Shown piece by piece: positions 1 through 11,593 of a DNA stretch of 64,000 bases (its first letter is position 1; each line of letters begins with the position of its first letter). Where the stretch lies: positions 186,001-250,000 of the forward strand of contig JACGCN010000001.1 of NCBI GenBank assembly GCA_014905825.1. Reading direction: 5' to 3'. Origin of the DNA: Lyophyllum atratum. Lineage: Eukaryota > Basidiomycota > Agaricomycetes > Agaricales > Lyophyllaceae. Under the pieces are notes generated by a model. The model saw nothing but the letters and a program-made list of their open reading frames with translations, made no database searches and was not told where the DNA came from. A program made the position numbers and the translations under genes.

Positions 1-760
1 CTGTCCGGCAATACCGCTCCTCCGACCTTCGCCAAACCATGGCCACATTCACACAGGACCACCAGATCTACCCTCTCTCATTATACGAGAACATCGCGCT
101 CGGGAATCCAGCCTTAGTTTCTGATACCACGCGGGTCGCCAAAGCGGCCGAACAGGGCGGTGCATCCGAGTTCATCGCGAAACTCGTAGATGGGATGGAC
201 ACCATCTTGGATCCTGGAAACTCTGCCTTCAGCTACAACGTCCCGGACGATCCTGAACACGCTCTAAAGAAGCAGCTGGAGAAACTGTCTAAGAAGGTCG
301 ACATCTCGGGCGGGGAGAAACAGCGCTTAGTGGCGTGAGTCCTTGTTGACTACCTTCTACGGTTCCATCTCGTGAAACTTACCATGTCCTGGCCAGCTCG
401 AGGACGTTCATGCACCTCAACTCTGGGAAAGTCAACTTTGTCGCTGTCGACGAGCCGAGTTCTGCCCTCGACGCAGAAGGAGAAGCCCAGCTGTTTGATC
501 GACTCATCGCTGCGCGGGCGGGTAAGACGATGGTCTTCGTCACTCACCGATTTGGACATCTCACGAAGCACGCTGATGTGATCATGTACGTATACATGCG
601 CGGACCGAGTATTTCTCTGTGCTGAATGTTCTTCGATAGATGCATGAAGGAGGGCCTTATCGCTGAATCCGGATCCCACGAAGATCTGCTGAAACTTGAT
701 GGCGAATACGCCAAGTTATACAAAATACAGGCCGACGCCTTTGCTTCTGGAAAGGAATAG
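1..760 (+). CDS. ABC transporter, C-terminal nucleotide-binding domain (5' truncated by window)
   Basis: This is the end of an ATP-binding cassette domain that would power transport across a membrane. In order one sees a Q-loop-like stretch (TFTQDHQIYPLSLYENIALG), the ABC signature SGGEKQR, Walker B plus D-loop (VNFVAVDEPSSALD) and the H-loop (VTHR). Three exons are inferred: 1-334, 397-585 and 640-760. Both introns are GT/AG. Walker A and all membrane spans lie upstream of the window. The insertion between the Q-loop and the signature (about 70 residues) is longer than in typical exporters. The subfamily and substrate cannot be read from this fragment. Confidence 0.85.
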
Positions 761-1953
761 GAAGGTACACTGTCTTGCACAGCGCGATTTCCTCTAAGCT
801 CAGTGAACGTTCCACAGGCTTCGTATCTTGGAAGCGGATAGTTCGAGAGCCATCGTTAAAATGCGGTACAATACAAGTGATTTATCGTTCACCGTTATTC
901 CGCATTTTGCGCAGTTGGGTCGTATGTAGCAATCCCAAATTTCCATCGAACCTCGCTGCCCCTGACTTGTCACCAAACTCTTGAGTAGTTGCCGACTGCG
1001 CTCGGAATTCTGTATGGCTACACCTATTGCGTGTCCTTTGGACAGGCCGGGGGCGTGTCTGATTTTTAGTAGGCGCATCGTCCCAATCTTACGGCCAGCA
1101 GCAAGTAATCGCCCTTGTTCTCTGCTGCCATACAACTAAATTGTACCAAAATAATGGCGGGCTCGAGACAAAGGACGAGCTGCTAGGGATAGCGACGGGT
1201 CGAAGTCATATCTGGGATCATTCAGTTCCGGCATTGGATTTGACGTCAGAGGCATGGGTAGAATACGAAAGGAAGGATAACATCTTCGAGCCCCAGTGAA
1301 AAAACACCTCAACACACACACAACGCCACCAACGGCCAGATTCAAATCAGTTTGAAATTTTCGTCTCATTTGGTCATCGGAGGAGGGTAAGTTAAGCAAG
1401 AGGGGCGGTCTAGTAAAAGGTTCCCGCGCACAGCCGACGCGGACAAGCGAAAGGAAAGGAGTTTGGAGGGAGGGAGATCGAACATGGAACATAAAGGTAT
1501 GAATTGAAGTGAGGAGACGAACGGTCGTGTGCGTGGGTTACTGTTATTGCGTATGGGTGTTCGAGCAAAAGGGGCGTCGGGCGAGGGTGGTGGTGGGGGG
1601 TATATATGCATAATGAGGCACGGAAAAGATTATATGCGAGGGGGTACGGCGTGAGGTAGGGGTAACGATACGGGAATCGAACAGTTGAAAAAAGGGTCAT
1701 TTTGTGAGGGTGGGACGAATTCCATATCGAATGTATATAGAGAGAAAGAAAATCAACCTCGGGGGGAGGCTGGGGTCGGCGATAGGAGCGGGGGGGGGAG
1801 GCCCGGAAAGCAGGTCGATGCTTTGACTGGAAAGATCGTGATCGAAAGAAGGGGGTGATATAAAGTAAGAAGAGGCAGGGCAGGGAGGCACCGTCATGAG
1901 GGGGCATACACATCACATCACAGAAGCAGACGAGGGAAGGGGGGTACAGCCCA
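761..1953. other. Intergenic region, purine-rich on plus strand
   Basis: No gene is supported. From about 1380 to 1950 the plus strand is strongly purine-rich. This leaves long open frames on the minus strand whose translations are Pro/Ser/Arg/His-rich without recognisable motifs. It is most likely the 3' flank of the transporter gene on the minus strand. Confidence 0.5.
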
Positions 1954-3888
1954 TCATGAGGGACTGTTGTCCCCATCAGAGTAATTGGGGCTGGGCGGTA
2001 GCGGGGTATTGGTACGCGAGGGCGCACGGGACGGATTCCGCGAAGTGTACGGCGAGCCATACGGCGCCTGGTTGTATCGTGCCGTGTCGAGGATATCCGT
2101 GAATTCACCATTCCCATTCCCCTCGGGAACCTTAATGCCAAGTGCGCTCGCAATCCCAAACGTCGCCGACTTCTTCCGTGTGAACTGACCGAGGATAGGC
2201 TCGCTGCTCTCCACGGGGTTGCCAGGGAACGGCGCTGCCTTCTCAGCTTGCCTGGTGAGCGTGATGATGGGCTCCTTCCCTGGGGGCTGGTTGTACATCC
2301 AGGTGGCGCTGAGGACGGTGGAGGCGCCGATGATGAAGGAGGGGGTGATGCGGAAGTCGAAGAGGAAGACGGAGGCGAGGAAGGAGAGGACGATGGAGAG
2401 ACTCGTGGCGAAGCCTTTTAGGATGTTGTCCGAGTACTTGATGACGATCGCGGTGATGAGGCCGCCGAACACCTGAATACCGACGGTAGCCCAGGCCCAC
2501 CCACCAAAGTTGCGGAAAAGATCGAGGAAGAAGCCTTGCGAGTTCGCCGGTGTCTCGCCATAGAAGACCGGTAGGAGGGCGGGGATGAGGGAGAACAGTG
2601 AGAGCTGGACGTTGCGCACCCAAAGGTCTGCCCTCGAGTTTTTCAGGACCATCTCGAAATAGACGCCAGCAAGCCCTGAAGTGAAGCAGGCCGCTGTAAC
2701 GGCTCCGAAGCCTTTCATAGGGTTCATCACATGCACGTGGAAATCATGTGCGCTGCCCACTGTCGTGTGCTTGGGCGCCGTGTGTCCTGTGGAAGTCTGA
2801 ATCTGGACGATACCGACGCCAATGGCAAGGAAGAACAACGCCAGCCACTTCGTCGAGGTGAGCTTTTTGCGGAGAAGCGCGACGGAAAAGGCAGCGGTGG
2901 TCAAGATTTTCATCTGGTACGTCACCTGGAACGATGCGACGGGGAGGTTGCTGATAGCGACGAATTGCAGTGAATTCTGCACAACGTAGAGGATAGCAGG
3001 AATGGACAGCTTCCAGCAATCTGGGCTGAATATTTCGCTGCATAGTGACCAAAATGGCTTTGTCCCCGGGTATGGTAGAGCGCAGACGACACCCCAAAGG
3101 GATTTACGGTGCCAGGGTATTTCGGCAACTTCTCGTACCCGTGAAAGCGCGATAACGAACGATATCGAGCCTTTGAGTAATTCGTTGAGGAGAACGGCGG
3201 ATGCTGGCGAATATGAAAGCGCTGGCGGGGTCGAAACGCGCGAATAGTGCATTACGATTGACAGGGCTGCATTTTGGACAGCCAAGGTCACTAGTCTGTT
3301 TTCGGAAAGTTCTTTCAGAATGTGTTCGGACACGTAGGAAGAGGAGAGGGAAACGCACGAAACGTATTTCAACGGCATCCCAAATATCTTTGGCCCATCT
3401 CCATGAGCAACAGGGCTACTAAGTTGACCTTTATCCGCAAAGGCAAAGGTGGAAGATGGCACCAAAGGCGATAGTCGTGGTGAGGAGTGGTGACTCGGCG
3501 GGGCAGAAACACCTAGCGACGAGGCTGAGCGAACTATCGGCAAAGGACGGTGATGTATTTCTGGAGATGGGGGACTGGAGACGGTCACATTCACGTTGAC
3601 CGCTGAGTGCCTCGGAATGTGTCGGGTGTGTGCCATAGTCGAGTAGGATGATGGGTGGGCCTGGTCAACGTCGATATTACGAAACGACTGGCAGAAAGGA
3701 CATGACCCAGTGAGCTTAAGAGTATAAAGAGCGAGAGTAAGGGGGCCTACCTGGTCTGGATCGTTACTTATGTAAAATAGAGGGCGTGAGGGGCCTGGGG
3801 ACTGGCTGCGACGACGAGGAGGGACGTTGTGGTACGGAGGGGGCGGAGAACTTGACCAGAGTTCAGATTCAGCCTTCGCTGATTCCAA
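1954..3888 (-). CDS. Nucleotide-sugar transporter (SLC35A / UDP-galactose-type)
   Basis: Predicted Golgi or ER carrier that brings nucleotide sugars into the lumen. The family signature is clear: KYVSLVTLAVQNAAL, then SIPAILYVVQNSLQFVAISN, then FQVTYQMKILTTAAFSV, and a C-terminal half with several hydrophobic spans ending near TWMYN. Two introns keep the frame open (3688-3750 and 3296-3358, both 63 nt). Splicing the second restores the conserved LKYVSLVTLA junction. The model is 602 aa. The N-terminal 100 or so residues are Ser/Pro/His-rich, and the C-terminal tail of about 90 residues is Ser/Pro/Asn-rich and probably cytosolic. An internal Met (MAHTRH) is a possible alternative start. The sugar specificity is unknown. 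Confidence 0.85.
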   Translation of the reverse strand: MESAKAESELWSSSPPPPYHNVPPRRRSQSPGPSRPLFYISNDPDQVGPLTLALYTLKLTGSCPFCQSFRNIDVDQAHPSSYSTMAHTRHIPRHSAVNVNVTVSSPPSPEIHHRPLPIVRSASSLGVSAPPSHHSSPRLSPLVPSSTFAFADKGQLSSPVAHGDGPKIFGMPLKYVSCVSLSSSYVSEHILKELSENRLVTLAVQNAALSIVMHYSRVSTPPALSYSPASAVLLNELLKGSISFVIALSRVREVAEIPWHRKSLWGVVCALPYPGTKPFWSLCSEIFSPDCWKLSIPAILYVVQNSLQFVAISNLPVASFQVTYQMKILTTAAFSVALLRKKLTSTKWLALFFLAIGVGIVQIQTSTGHTAPKHTTVGSAHDFHVHVMNPMKGFGAVTAACFTSGLAGVYFEMVLKNSRADLWVRNVQLSLFSLIPALLPVFYGETPANSQGFFLDLFRNFGGWAWATVGIQVFGGLITAIVIKYSDNILKGFATSLSIVLSFLASVFLFDFRITPSFIIGASTVLSATWMYNQPPGKEPIITLTRQAEKAAPFPGNPVESSEPILGQFTRKKSATFGIASALGIKVPEGNGNGEFTDILDTARYNQAPYGSPYTSRNPSRAPSRTNTPLPPSPNYSDGDNSPS

Positions 3889-4954
3889 GCAGGGCTGTCA
3901 CAAATTTCAGAACCACCCGGAAAAGTTCGATTTCATTTCCCACGTGCGTTCATCGAATGTCACTTCCCTATCATTGCATATGGAAAAAATAAACGCCTGC
4001 TATTCTTTTCTAACTAAATCATACACGACCCGTATACAGCTCCACACCCGTACTAGCAACCCGCCTAGGCGCTCCACACAACGGCGGAGAGGAGCAAACG
4101 TTGACTCAACCCTAAGTGACGCATGCCATACAGGGGGCTGATTGGAATCATGGAATTCGCGTCAGAACAAACTGATGGCGGTTTTATCAAATCGGTCGAC
4201 TCTCTACCGACTTCCACGGCGCTGTCTCGTGTGGGCAGGGACCCAAAATCACGGCACCTATGAAGAAAACATATGAGCGCAATGGTCAATGACGTCCAGG
4301 GTTTGTGTAGGCCTCAGCCTCGCCTTAAAATCTCCATCCGCACCCATCCATCGCGCTCTTGATCCACCGCGTCCGTGTAGAACGGGGGAGAGTCGCAACG
4401 CCCGAATAAAGCTGGGATCTCTCTAGGAGAAACGGGGTGCGTTCCTTTACCAGGATTTTCTTCATCGGCCCACACAACCCCGGAAACATAAGAAGACTGA
4501 ACTCACATTGATTTTGCTTGCTTGAGACGGCCAGACGCGAAAAATAACGAAGCAAGTATAGTATCATTGGAACGCGAGCTAATGACACGAGAACGAACAA
4601 GTAGCGAATAGAACGGGGGGATGTGAGAAAGCTCCAGGTGATCTCGCGTCCTGGCCCCTCGACCAAAGGGAGGAGCAATCAGCATAGATTGTTTTTGAGC
4701 ATCTCCTCCTGTTACAGAGCTGCTCTTCGACGCTTGTCTGGACCATCCATCCTTGTGCACACGAATGCGCTGCCTCGAAAGGCGGAGGACAGGATAGTAA
4801 TTTGAACGTCGGTGTGATTGAGAGATGAAAAATTCAGACGCTCGATTAAGTAGGCAGCGGCTAACGCCGATCGGAGATTAGAAAATTACCGGTGCCAAGT
4901 CGCGTTGCAGTTCAAACCAGCAGTGCTTCAAAATATTGTTGCTGCTGGTGAGCA
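3889..4954. other. Intergenic region
   Basis: This lies between divergently transcribed genes (transporter on minus, Mrp51 on plus), so it should hold both promoters. I see no convincing coding segment, RNA gene or repeat. Confidence 0.5.
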
Positions 4955-6377
4955 ATGGCCGCGACAGCACTGGTAGCGGCGGCGACGAAAGAAGCGCCCA
5001 AGGTCCTCGTCCACCCTCCCGCATCTCCCTTCGCAGAACTGCTTCGGCGGTCCAAATTCGCCACATATGATCCCGCCATCCGACAAACCTTCAGCGCCGC
5101 GCCAGCCAACGCACACCGAGGCGACTGGGGCCTCAAGCGGCCCATAGCCCTACGGCGGAAAAAACGCGTTCATTTCGCTCACGTCTTTCGAGCATCCTGC
5201 GCATTTCACGGAATGGAACCACGCGGAGAATCAGGTCCGGTTTATTCGGCGGATAGAGGAGATGGGGGTGAGGCCGGAGGTGGTTCAGGGAACGCCATGG
5301 CAAAAGTCGTTGGGCAAGGCGCAGACGGATTTACTTTTGGATTCAGATTTCTGTCCCGGGGAAAGTAGTGAGATACAGGTGAAGAAGAAGAAGAAGGAGG
5401 AGGAGGAACTACCGCAGCCGACGGCGGTCGACTTTAGTTCGCTGGGGAACAAAGGTCGGGGTTCTTACGGTGTACACAGGGAAGAGACGAAAACAAAAGA
5501 AGTTGAGGAGAAGGAGAAGGCGGAGGTCTACGTGACAGCAAACATCGACGCCATGTCCACTCGGGAGTTCGAGCGCTACCTCCGAAAACTACGCTCCCTC
5601 CGGCCACAGTTCCAGGAGCACATCCGCCAGCAAACGGAGCAGGACTTCTCCAATAAAAGCCTCTACGCGCTCGCGCAGGACTCCGAGACCGGCTTCCACC
5701 GCCACTTCATGATGCAGCACATGTCAACCGAGTACAAGGACCTCGACGCGCGCAAAATCGAGCCGCAGCCCCACCCCAACGCCGCCCTCACCTACGCCCG
5801 CCCCACGCCGCTCGAGAGCGTCCTCTGGACCAAGGCCAAGCCGGGCATCATCCTCAACAAGCACGCCGAGCGCACCACGCACGGCAAACACCAGCCCAAG
5901 TACGTCGCGAGCTTCGGTGGGCTCGGCGCCCTTATCCAGCAAACGAACCTGGGCACCGACAAGGTCCCACTGTTGGATATCGAGACGGACGAGGGCGTGC
6001 GCCAGGATCACGTCGAGCAGAGTTTCGCGGACATGCGCCTTATTCCACGTCGGGGCCTGCAGCTCCAGATGCCGCCCAAGGTCGTGGGCACGAAGCCGCA
6101 GGGCTTGAAGGGCGTGAAGATTCTGGCGGAGGTCACGACGCAGTCGACGGAGTCGACCCTTCGTCGGGATAATTGGCATCCTCTGGGCAGCCAGGCGTAC
6201 GTCGCGGCGGAGTCGTTTGGCAAGAAGTCTGCGCCGAGCAACTTCTCGGCGCCGAAGCGGAAGACCAAGCTTGACCCCAACTTCCTCAGCAGGGACAAGG
6301 ACCCGAAACTGATTATCAACACGCTGCAGAGTATGGTGTCGAAGAACAAATTTCAGGGGGATGATCAGGACTTATGA
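4955..6377 (+). CDS. MRP51: Mitochondrial ribosomal small-subunit protein Mrp51, with a +1 frame break
   Basis: Component of the mitochondrial small ribosomal subunit needed for translation of mitochondrial mRNAs. The N-terminus has the family pattern FAELLRRSKFATYDP followed by RGDWGLKRPI. After codon 68 the frame must shift by one base inside a run of six A (5159-5164). Reading five A gives RRKNAFISLTSFEHPAHFTEWN and joins the long downstream frame that runs to the stop at 6375-6377. Without the shift the frame ends at 5366-5368. The implied protein is about 473 aa. There is a Lys/Glu-rich linker near residue 140. I see no intron that would explain the shift. Confidence 0.8.
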
Positions 6378-6558
6378 TATTAATATTTACTAGAACCATT
6401 GTGTTCCTACTTGAACATGCCCTTCGATTCTTTTGGCATCTACATAGTCCAACTTGAATTATGGGGTGCCAGACCTGATAAGAAGTCGGAAGCCAGCATA
6501 GGCTCTATAGCAGAATGCATTCCGCAGAATATAAGCGTCGAACAACGACCAGTCCACC

Positions 6559-6970
6559 TCACGGCGTGATAAGCGCAAGCAGTGCTTTCGCCACGTCGCC
6601 CCCGTTGTCCACCAAGGCCTTCTCTGCCTGCGATCGCGGTATCTCGAATTCATGGACCTATCAGAATAAGCACCCAAACAACCCGTCAGCGAAACGATAC
6701 AGGATCAACAAAACACACGAGAAACGCACAATCAAGTCAACGTCCTCTCGCTTCAATGCAGCCACCGCAGGGTCCTTGGCCACCTTCGCAGGTGTTTTGT
6801 CGAGGATGCCGCCTGCGCGGAAGGCCTCCTCCATTTTGCCCTTGGAGTACGAAAAGCCATCGGCGAACTGCAGTGAGGGCGCCGGTGAGATGTTGCGGGT
6901 TGGAAGATGAGTTTGGGGGACGTACGTTCATGATGACCTCGGGTTCTGGGCGCCCATTGCTCCGCGACAT
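6559..6970 (-). CDS. HYPK: HYPK-like protein (NatA-associated, UBA domain)
   Basis: Small 93-aa protein in three exons (6970-6926, 6867-6730, 6657-6559). The C-terminus from KREDVDLIVHEFEI onward is a UBA-like three-helix domain of the kind found in HYPK and NAC-alpha, ending GDVAKALLALITP. The N-terminus starts MSRSNGRPEPEVIMN and is followed by FADGFSYSKGKMEEAFRAGG. HYPK binds the N-terminal acetyltransferase NatA on the ribosome. The gene is convergent with Mrp51, with 181 bp between the stops. Both introns are GT/AG (58 and 72 nt) and the exon phases fit exactly. Confidence 0.8.
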
Positions 6971-7266
6971 GGTGTTGGGATATGGGAGAGCGCTAAATAG
7001 TAAATCTCAATCGGATCGGGAGACGGGTGCCACGTGATGGACGCGTTACGATGTTCGTCCAAAACCGAAGAAGGCGCGTGTCCCGTTCTTGGCCAAGACC
7101 CCACAAACGACTAGGAAGAACATGCAAGGAAAGATAAAATCGCCCTACAGTGCTATCCCAAAAGCGCTTTCGACCCTCAGACTATACTTTCCCAGCGTAC
7201 TTCAATTGCACTGCAACGATACATAACTTTACAAAAATAATCTATACCCGTACCTAAGTCATCCAA

Positions 7267-8736
7267 TCATGAATTGCGACTTGGCAACCGTATACTCGGA
7301 ACCCTTACTGAATATCCAGGAGGCGGCTCGTCTGACAGCCCCTGTGCCCACTCGGAGCTCTGCTGGCCCTGTAGGTAGTCAATCTGCTCTTGCATCGCCT
7401 GCATCTGCTCCCTCATCACCGCGATCTCCACCTCCTCTCTGCGTGTCTGGGAAGAGGAATGATGGTGGCCGCCCGTATTCCCTGAAGCAGTGGCGTCCAA
7501 TTTACGATCTTTGTTCAGATCCCGCATCTCCCGCACGAGTTGCCGCAGTTGCCTGTCAATCTCTGCCTGGCGTGCTCTACGCAGCTCCTCTCTAGCCTCC
7601 GGATCTAAGCCGCTCGAGGATGTCAGAGAGTGGGTGTACGCTCGTGGAGGCCTGGACGGATCCTCCCGTGGCCTCGCTGGCTGGGGATTCAGCACGATTT
7701 CCCCAGAGAAAGCTGACGTCCTTGGTGGCTGGGCGCGTCTGTCGCGGGTCCCGGAAGCCGATCGCTCATAGTACGGCACTCCGTCGATTGTGAAAGGCAC
7801 GCTGGAGTCGTTGGACCGATATCCGGCTGAGGACTCAGAAGGTGGAGCCGCCATGGGTCGTTTTTCACTCGCCACAAACACTGCGCGCTTCCGGCGGCGG
7901 CGGCAAAAGAAGAAGAGAGCAACAAAGAACGCCAAAAGCACTGTCACTCCGCCAGCAACCCCTCCTGCTATCGCCCCGACTGCAACCTTGGCTTTCGGTA
8001 CTGGAACGGCGGTGGTCGTGCCCGTGGGTACGCTTGATGTGCTTGGCGCACTCGAGGTGGATGGCTCATCAACACTAAATTGAACGGGGGCGTCAAAAAG
8101 CGATGATATGCTGACGCGAAATAGCAGACGAACGTATAAATCGCATAATCGAAACTCATAAAGACGTGACGGTCCAACCCGGAGGAGGAGATGACCAGGT
8201 TGTGATTGATGTTGGCCAGATTTTCACCGGTAAATACAGAGGCATTGTATTGGAATTCGGTGCTGGTCGATGGTGTGTGTTGGAAAGAACCAGCGAACTG
8301 ACCGTCTAGGGTGAAGTTGCACGCTGTCTCCGTTGTGATTCCCGGCGCTACAAAGTTTGCGAGAATAAAGAACACATAGATAGCGGTCCCTGTGGATACC
8401 AAAATAAGTTTCCTTGTTCCCGCAATGATCTCGGTAAACTAAGTACATACCTGTGAAATTCAATTCTATGGATATCGGCCCCACCTCAGGCCTAAACGTC
8501 GCAGAGGTCCACGACCCCTTGAAAGCAAGACTCCTGTCCGCCTTGACTCGACACCCTGCACATGTAGCATCCTCCCAGATACCGGGGGTCGTAGGAAGGT
8601 AGAGGGGCCGGGTACCTGTGAATGGGTCGCCTGCTGTGTCGTCTATGGTCCTGTTCACGGAAACTGCGATTGCATACCAAGAATGAAAGAGAAATAGATG
8701 GAATAAGAGGAAATGGTGGAGAAACCGCAAAATCAT
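7267..8736 (-). CDS. Type I single-pass membrane protein, paralog A (PPxY tail)
   Basis: 449 aa in three exons (8736-8451, 8389-8134, 8074-7267). There is a hydrophobic signal peptide (about residues 1-25), then an extracellular domain with Cys residues and N-glycosylation sites (NRT, NFT, NAS). A short Ser/Thr/Pro stalk follows, then one membrane span (about 211-237) and a CRRRRKR stop-transfer patch. The cytosolic tail is about 210 residues, with a heptad-rich helix (MREQMQAMQEQIDYLQ) and a terminal EPPPGYS motif. Intron phases match those of the neighbouring paralog at 10048-11593. No enzyme motif is visible. This architecture is common among fungal surface sensors, but a sensor role is only an inference. 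Confidence 0.8.
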
Positions 8737-9412
8737 CGGGATGGATGGTACGGAATGTCGACGCTCAACGTCGACGTCGCTCAGAACATAGAAGGCTGTA
8801 CTTGGATGATCCTATCCAGGTGCTGCCATACTTGACATCAGCCATCAGATGCCATGGCCATCGGCACCAACGTCCAGATCAGGAGACTTGGTTTGCAAAG
8901 GATTCCACAGGGATTGAAACAAGATTGAAAGCCATTTTCAGCCCTACCTATCATGCCCACACCGTGTAACCCGACGTTGTTGTGGCGATGCATTTTGACT
9001 CCCAGCGGCATATGTACAAAGAACGCGATCTGGCTATAACTGACCCACGTCGCTCGCTGACATTCTACACACGAATTCATTATAGTCGACACACCATTGA
9101 AGAAAATTATTACCAGGATTACCAGGCCTTATACCAAAGCTAGGGAAGCCACAAATATAATCAAGGTATCGTCGATATCGACCTGGCTATTTTTAAGATA
9201 CTACTCAATATCTTTCTTTATTATCTTCCGTTCAATTGTAGTCAACGGAAAAGAAAGTTTGGTTGGTATGACCATGGAATGAGAGTGAATGGGACACAGC
9301 GTGGACCGGAACATTCTTCGTGGAACTTGGGAACGTATGCGACAGACCTTAGTTTTAAATGGGACGTTATGCAGATTAAACCCTTGACGTGAATATCCTG
9401 GGCGAGTAAGTA
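8737..9412. other. Intergenic region
   Basis: Upstream flank of paralog A. It is AT-richer around 9100-9240. No gene or repeat is recognised. Confidence 0.4.
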
Positions 9413-9610
9413 CATCATTCGACCCTCGAAAGCCCAAGCGCCCAACTTGAATCAGACTGCAGCTGCTCAATCTGCGCCTTCATCACAACGTTCTGCTCCA
9501 CTATCCGCAACAGTTCAGATCCTTCCCAGCGGTCCTTCAATGCACCCCTTTTGCCTGCACTTAGTCTCGCGCATCTCTTTGATGAGCCTATTTATTGAGC
9601 CTGGGAGAAG
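9413..9610 (-). pseudogene. Decayed third copy of the membrane-protein paralog (3' end only)
   Basis: The minus strand reads EQNVVMKAQIEQLQSDSSW then ALGLSRVE and a stop. This matches the heptad-rich tail of paralog B (EQNVAMKAQIEQLQ, then WALGLSNEPPPGY). The copy has lost the PPPGY end, has small deletions and has no upstream signal peptide or membrane segment. Similarity fades beyond about 9610. It lies between the two intact paralogs, as expected for a tandem array that has partly decayed. Confidence 0.75.
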
Positions 9611-10047
9611 GCTCCGTGTGACCTGAGTATGGTATCCATGATCCTAATTCGCATAGGGAAAGTACGTGAATTTCCCCTCCTGGTGCTAAATCATCCTAGA
9701 GACATCATCCATCATTTGGTTTGTAGCAACAGGATCCATGTGGACTCGAGACAGCAAAGGTTAAGTCGAGGAATGACAGGCGTCAGGTTGTAACAGCAAC
9801 GAGATCATGGATCACTGCCGTAAGAGTTGCAAGCTTAGGTTATCTTCCTGAACAACGCAGGTACATGCTTTTGGGTTGCCGTTGACAGAGACCGTTTGCG
9901 ATATGATCGCGAAGCCAGTACTCAGGTTGTAAGATCAAGACCAAGGGCAGCAAGGAAACACTTCGGCGATGAGGCAACAAGAAGGACGCATAGTAGCGTA
10001 GCCGATGTAATAGAGAGATACAGCGAGTGTACAAGATTGATTTAAGT
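9611..10047. other. Intergenic region
   Basis: 3' flank of paralog B. Nothing recognisable beyond the neighbouring relic. Confidence 0.4.
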
Positions 10048-11593
10048 TCATTGAGCTAAAGCTGGGGAGTTAGACTCGCGTCTAGTATACCCGGGCGGAG
10101 GCTCATTCGAAAGTCCAAGCGCCCAGTCAGAGTGCAGCTGCGATTGTAGCTGCTCTATCTGCGCCTTCATAGCGACATTCTGCTCCATTATCCGCGACAC
10201 CTGCGATCCATCCCAACGACTCGAAGATCCACTCCTTGTGCTTCTCGAAGTATTGGACATCTCTCCCGAGAGCCCGCTTATTTGGTGGCTGATCTCACTC
10301 TGGCGTTGTGCTCGGAGCGCCTCTACACTGGAGCTCATACTGGCCATGGGGGAATGTGCTGGCTCTCGCCGCTTTCGTTCGGGGGTGAAGAAGGGATTTG
10401 CTTCATGGGGTATGGTTCTGGTCTCGGGTTGAGTTTGTGATGCGGGCAGGGCTGAGGTAAATGGTGTTAGGACTGGATTTCCTTGAAGGGGTGCGGCCGA
10501 AGAATCCATCATGTTCCTTCTTCGTCGCCGACAAAGAATCAAGAGCGCGAGCAGGAGGAGTAGAAGAAGAAGCCCCCCGAGGGTACCTCCCACAATCGCT
10601 CCGATCGGTGTCTTGTGAGCGGAGACTCCATTTTCACCATCACCGTTAGTAGCAGCTGTTGAGCCACTGCCAGTGGTTGACGAGGGGTTGCCTGTACCCG
10701 CGACGGGGATCGCGTTAGAGGTGGTGGCGAATGATGAAGTCGAGTTCCGACTTAGGGAGTTAGGATTCGGGGTATCAGTAACTTGGGTAACGACTGTTGA
10801 CCCAGAGATAACTGTAGTGACGGTACGGGGTGGGTTGACTACTCCGGGAGGCGGCTGCTGCGTGACTGTGGTGGTGGGTGATTGAGGTGAGTTCGGATTG
10901 GAGGTCGAAGGTGATGGTGGTGGAGGGTCAGGGGGAGGGGAGGAGCCATCATCGGACCTGAGACAAAAGTGAGCATATTATATCGAATGTTTACAATGAG
11001 GTCGACAAACGTATAGATCGCATAATCGAAGTTAACATATGAGAGAGTGTTGTACCCATCTGCGGTGATGAGCAGTGTATGATCGGTATTGGGCAGATTT
11101 TGCTTGGAATAGACGAGAGCGTTGTATTGGTAGGCTGTACTTTGCGAAGGGGCATGGTGGAAACTTCCTGAGTTTTGACCATCCAGGACGAAGTTGCAAA
11201 AAGTCTCCGTAAACGCATTTGGGACGTTGTTTGCGAGGATGAAGAAAATATAGATATCAGTCCCTAGAAGCCAGTGACAGATGTCAGTCGACGTCGAACG
11301 CCTAGTTCGCACCATCACTCGCCTTTGAAAGAGAACTGTGCAGTACGCGCTCCTCCACCAGGTACATATGTCGCAGCAGAGTATGTGTTATCGAAAGCTC
11401 GATCCGAAGAGGGACGAATTGTGCAATGGGAGTCACAGGAGGGACCATCCCAATTACCACTCGGTAGGTAGATGGGCTTCGCTCCAGTCGCCGAGTCCCC
11501 AAGCGTATCATCTATAGTCCTGTTTGTCGCAACAGCATCCACTTGAACCCATTGAAGAAAAAAGTAGAAATGCAACAGCAGTCGCAAAACCAT
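10048..11593 (-). CDS. Type I single-pass membrane protein, paralog B (PPxY tail)
   Basis: 477 aa in three exons (11593-11323, 11263-11011, 10957-10048). It shares with paralog A the extracellular pattern NRTIDDT then IFF/IFFILAN, CNFVLDGQ and VNFDYAIYT. It differs by a longer Ser/Thr/Pro stalk with about 40 Ser/Thr. The membrane span (about 295-318, a run of Leu) is followed by CRRRRR. The cytosolic tail has a coiled-coil-like stretch and ends near NEPPPGYTRR. The first intron uses a GC donor (AAAG|GCGAGT) where paralog A has GTATGT. Frame and phase both require it. The function is unknown; a plasma-membrane or wall-associated role is an inference. Confidence 0.8.

Noticed and set aside
1410..2159. 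249-codon minus-strand frame beside the sugar transporter
   Set aside because: Low-complexity product of a purine-rich strand; it overlaps the transporter 3' end and has no motif.
3150..3300. A third intron in the sugar transporter around VREVAEIPWHRKSLWGVV
   Set aside because: No donor/acceptor pair in the region keeps the frame; the stretch is open and may be a variable loop.
5724..6179. 151-codon minus-strand frame
   Set aside because: Antisense of Mrp51 with no family resemblance.
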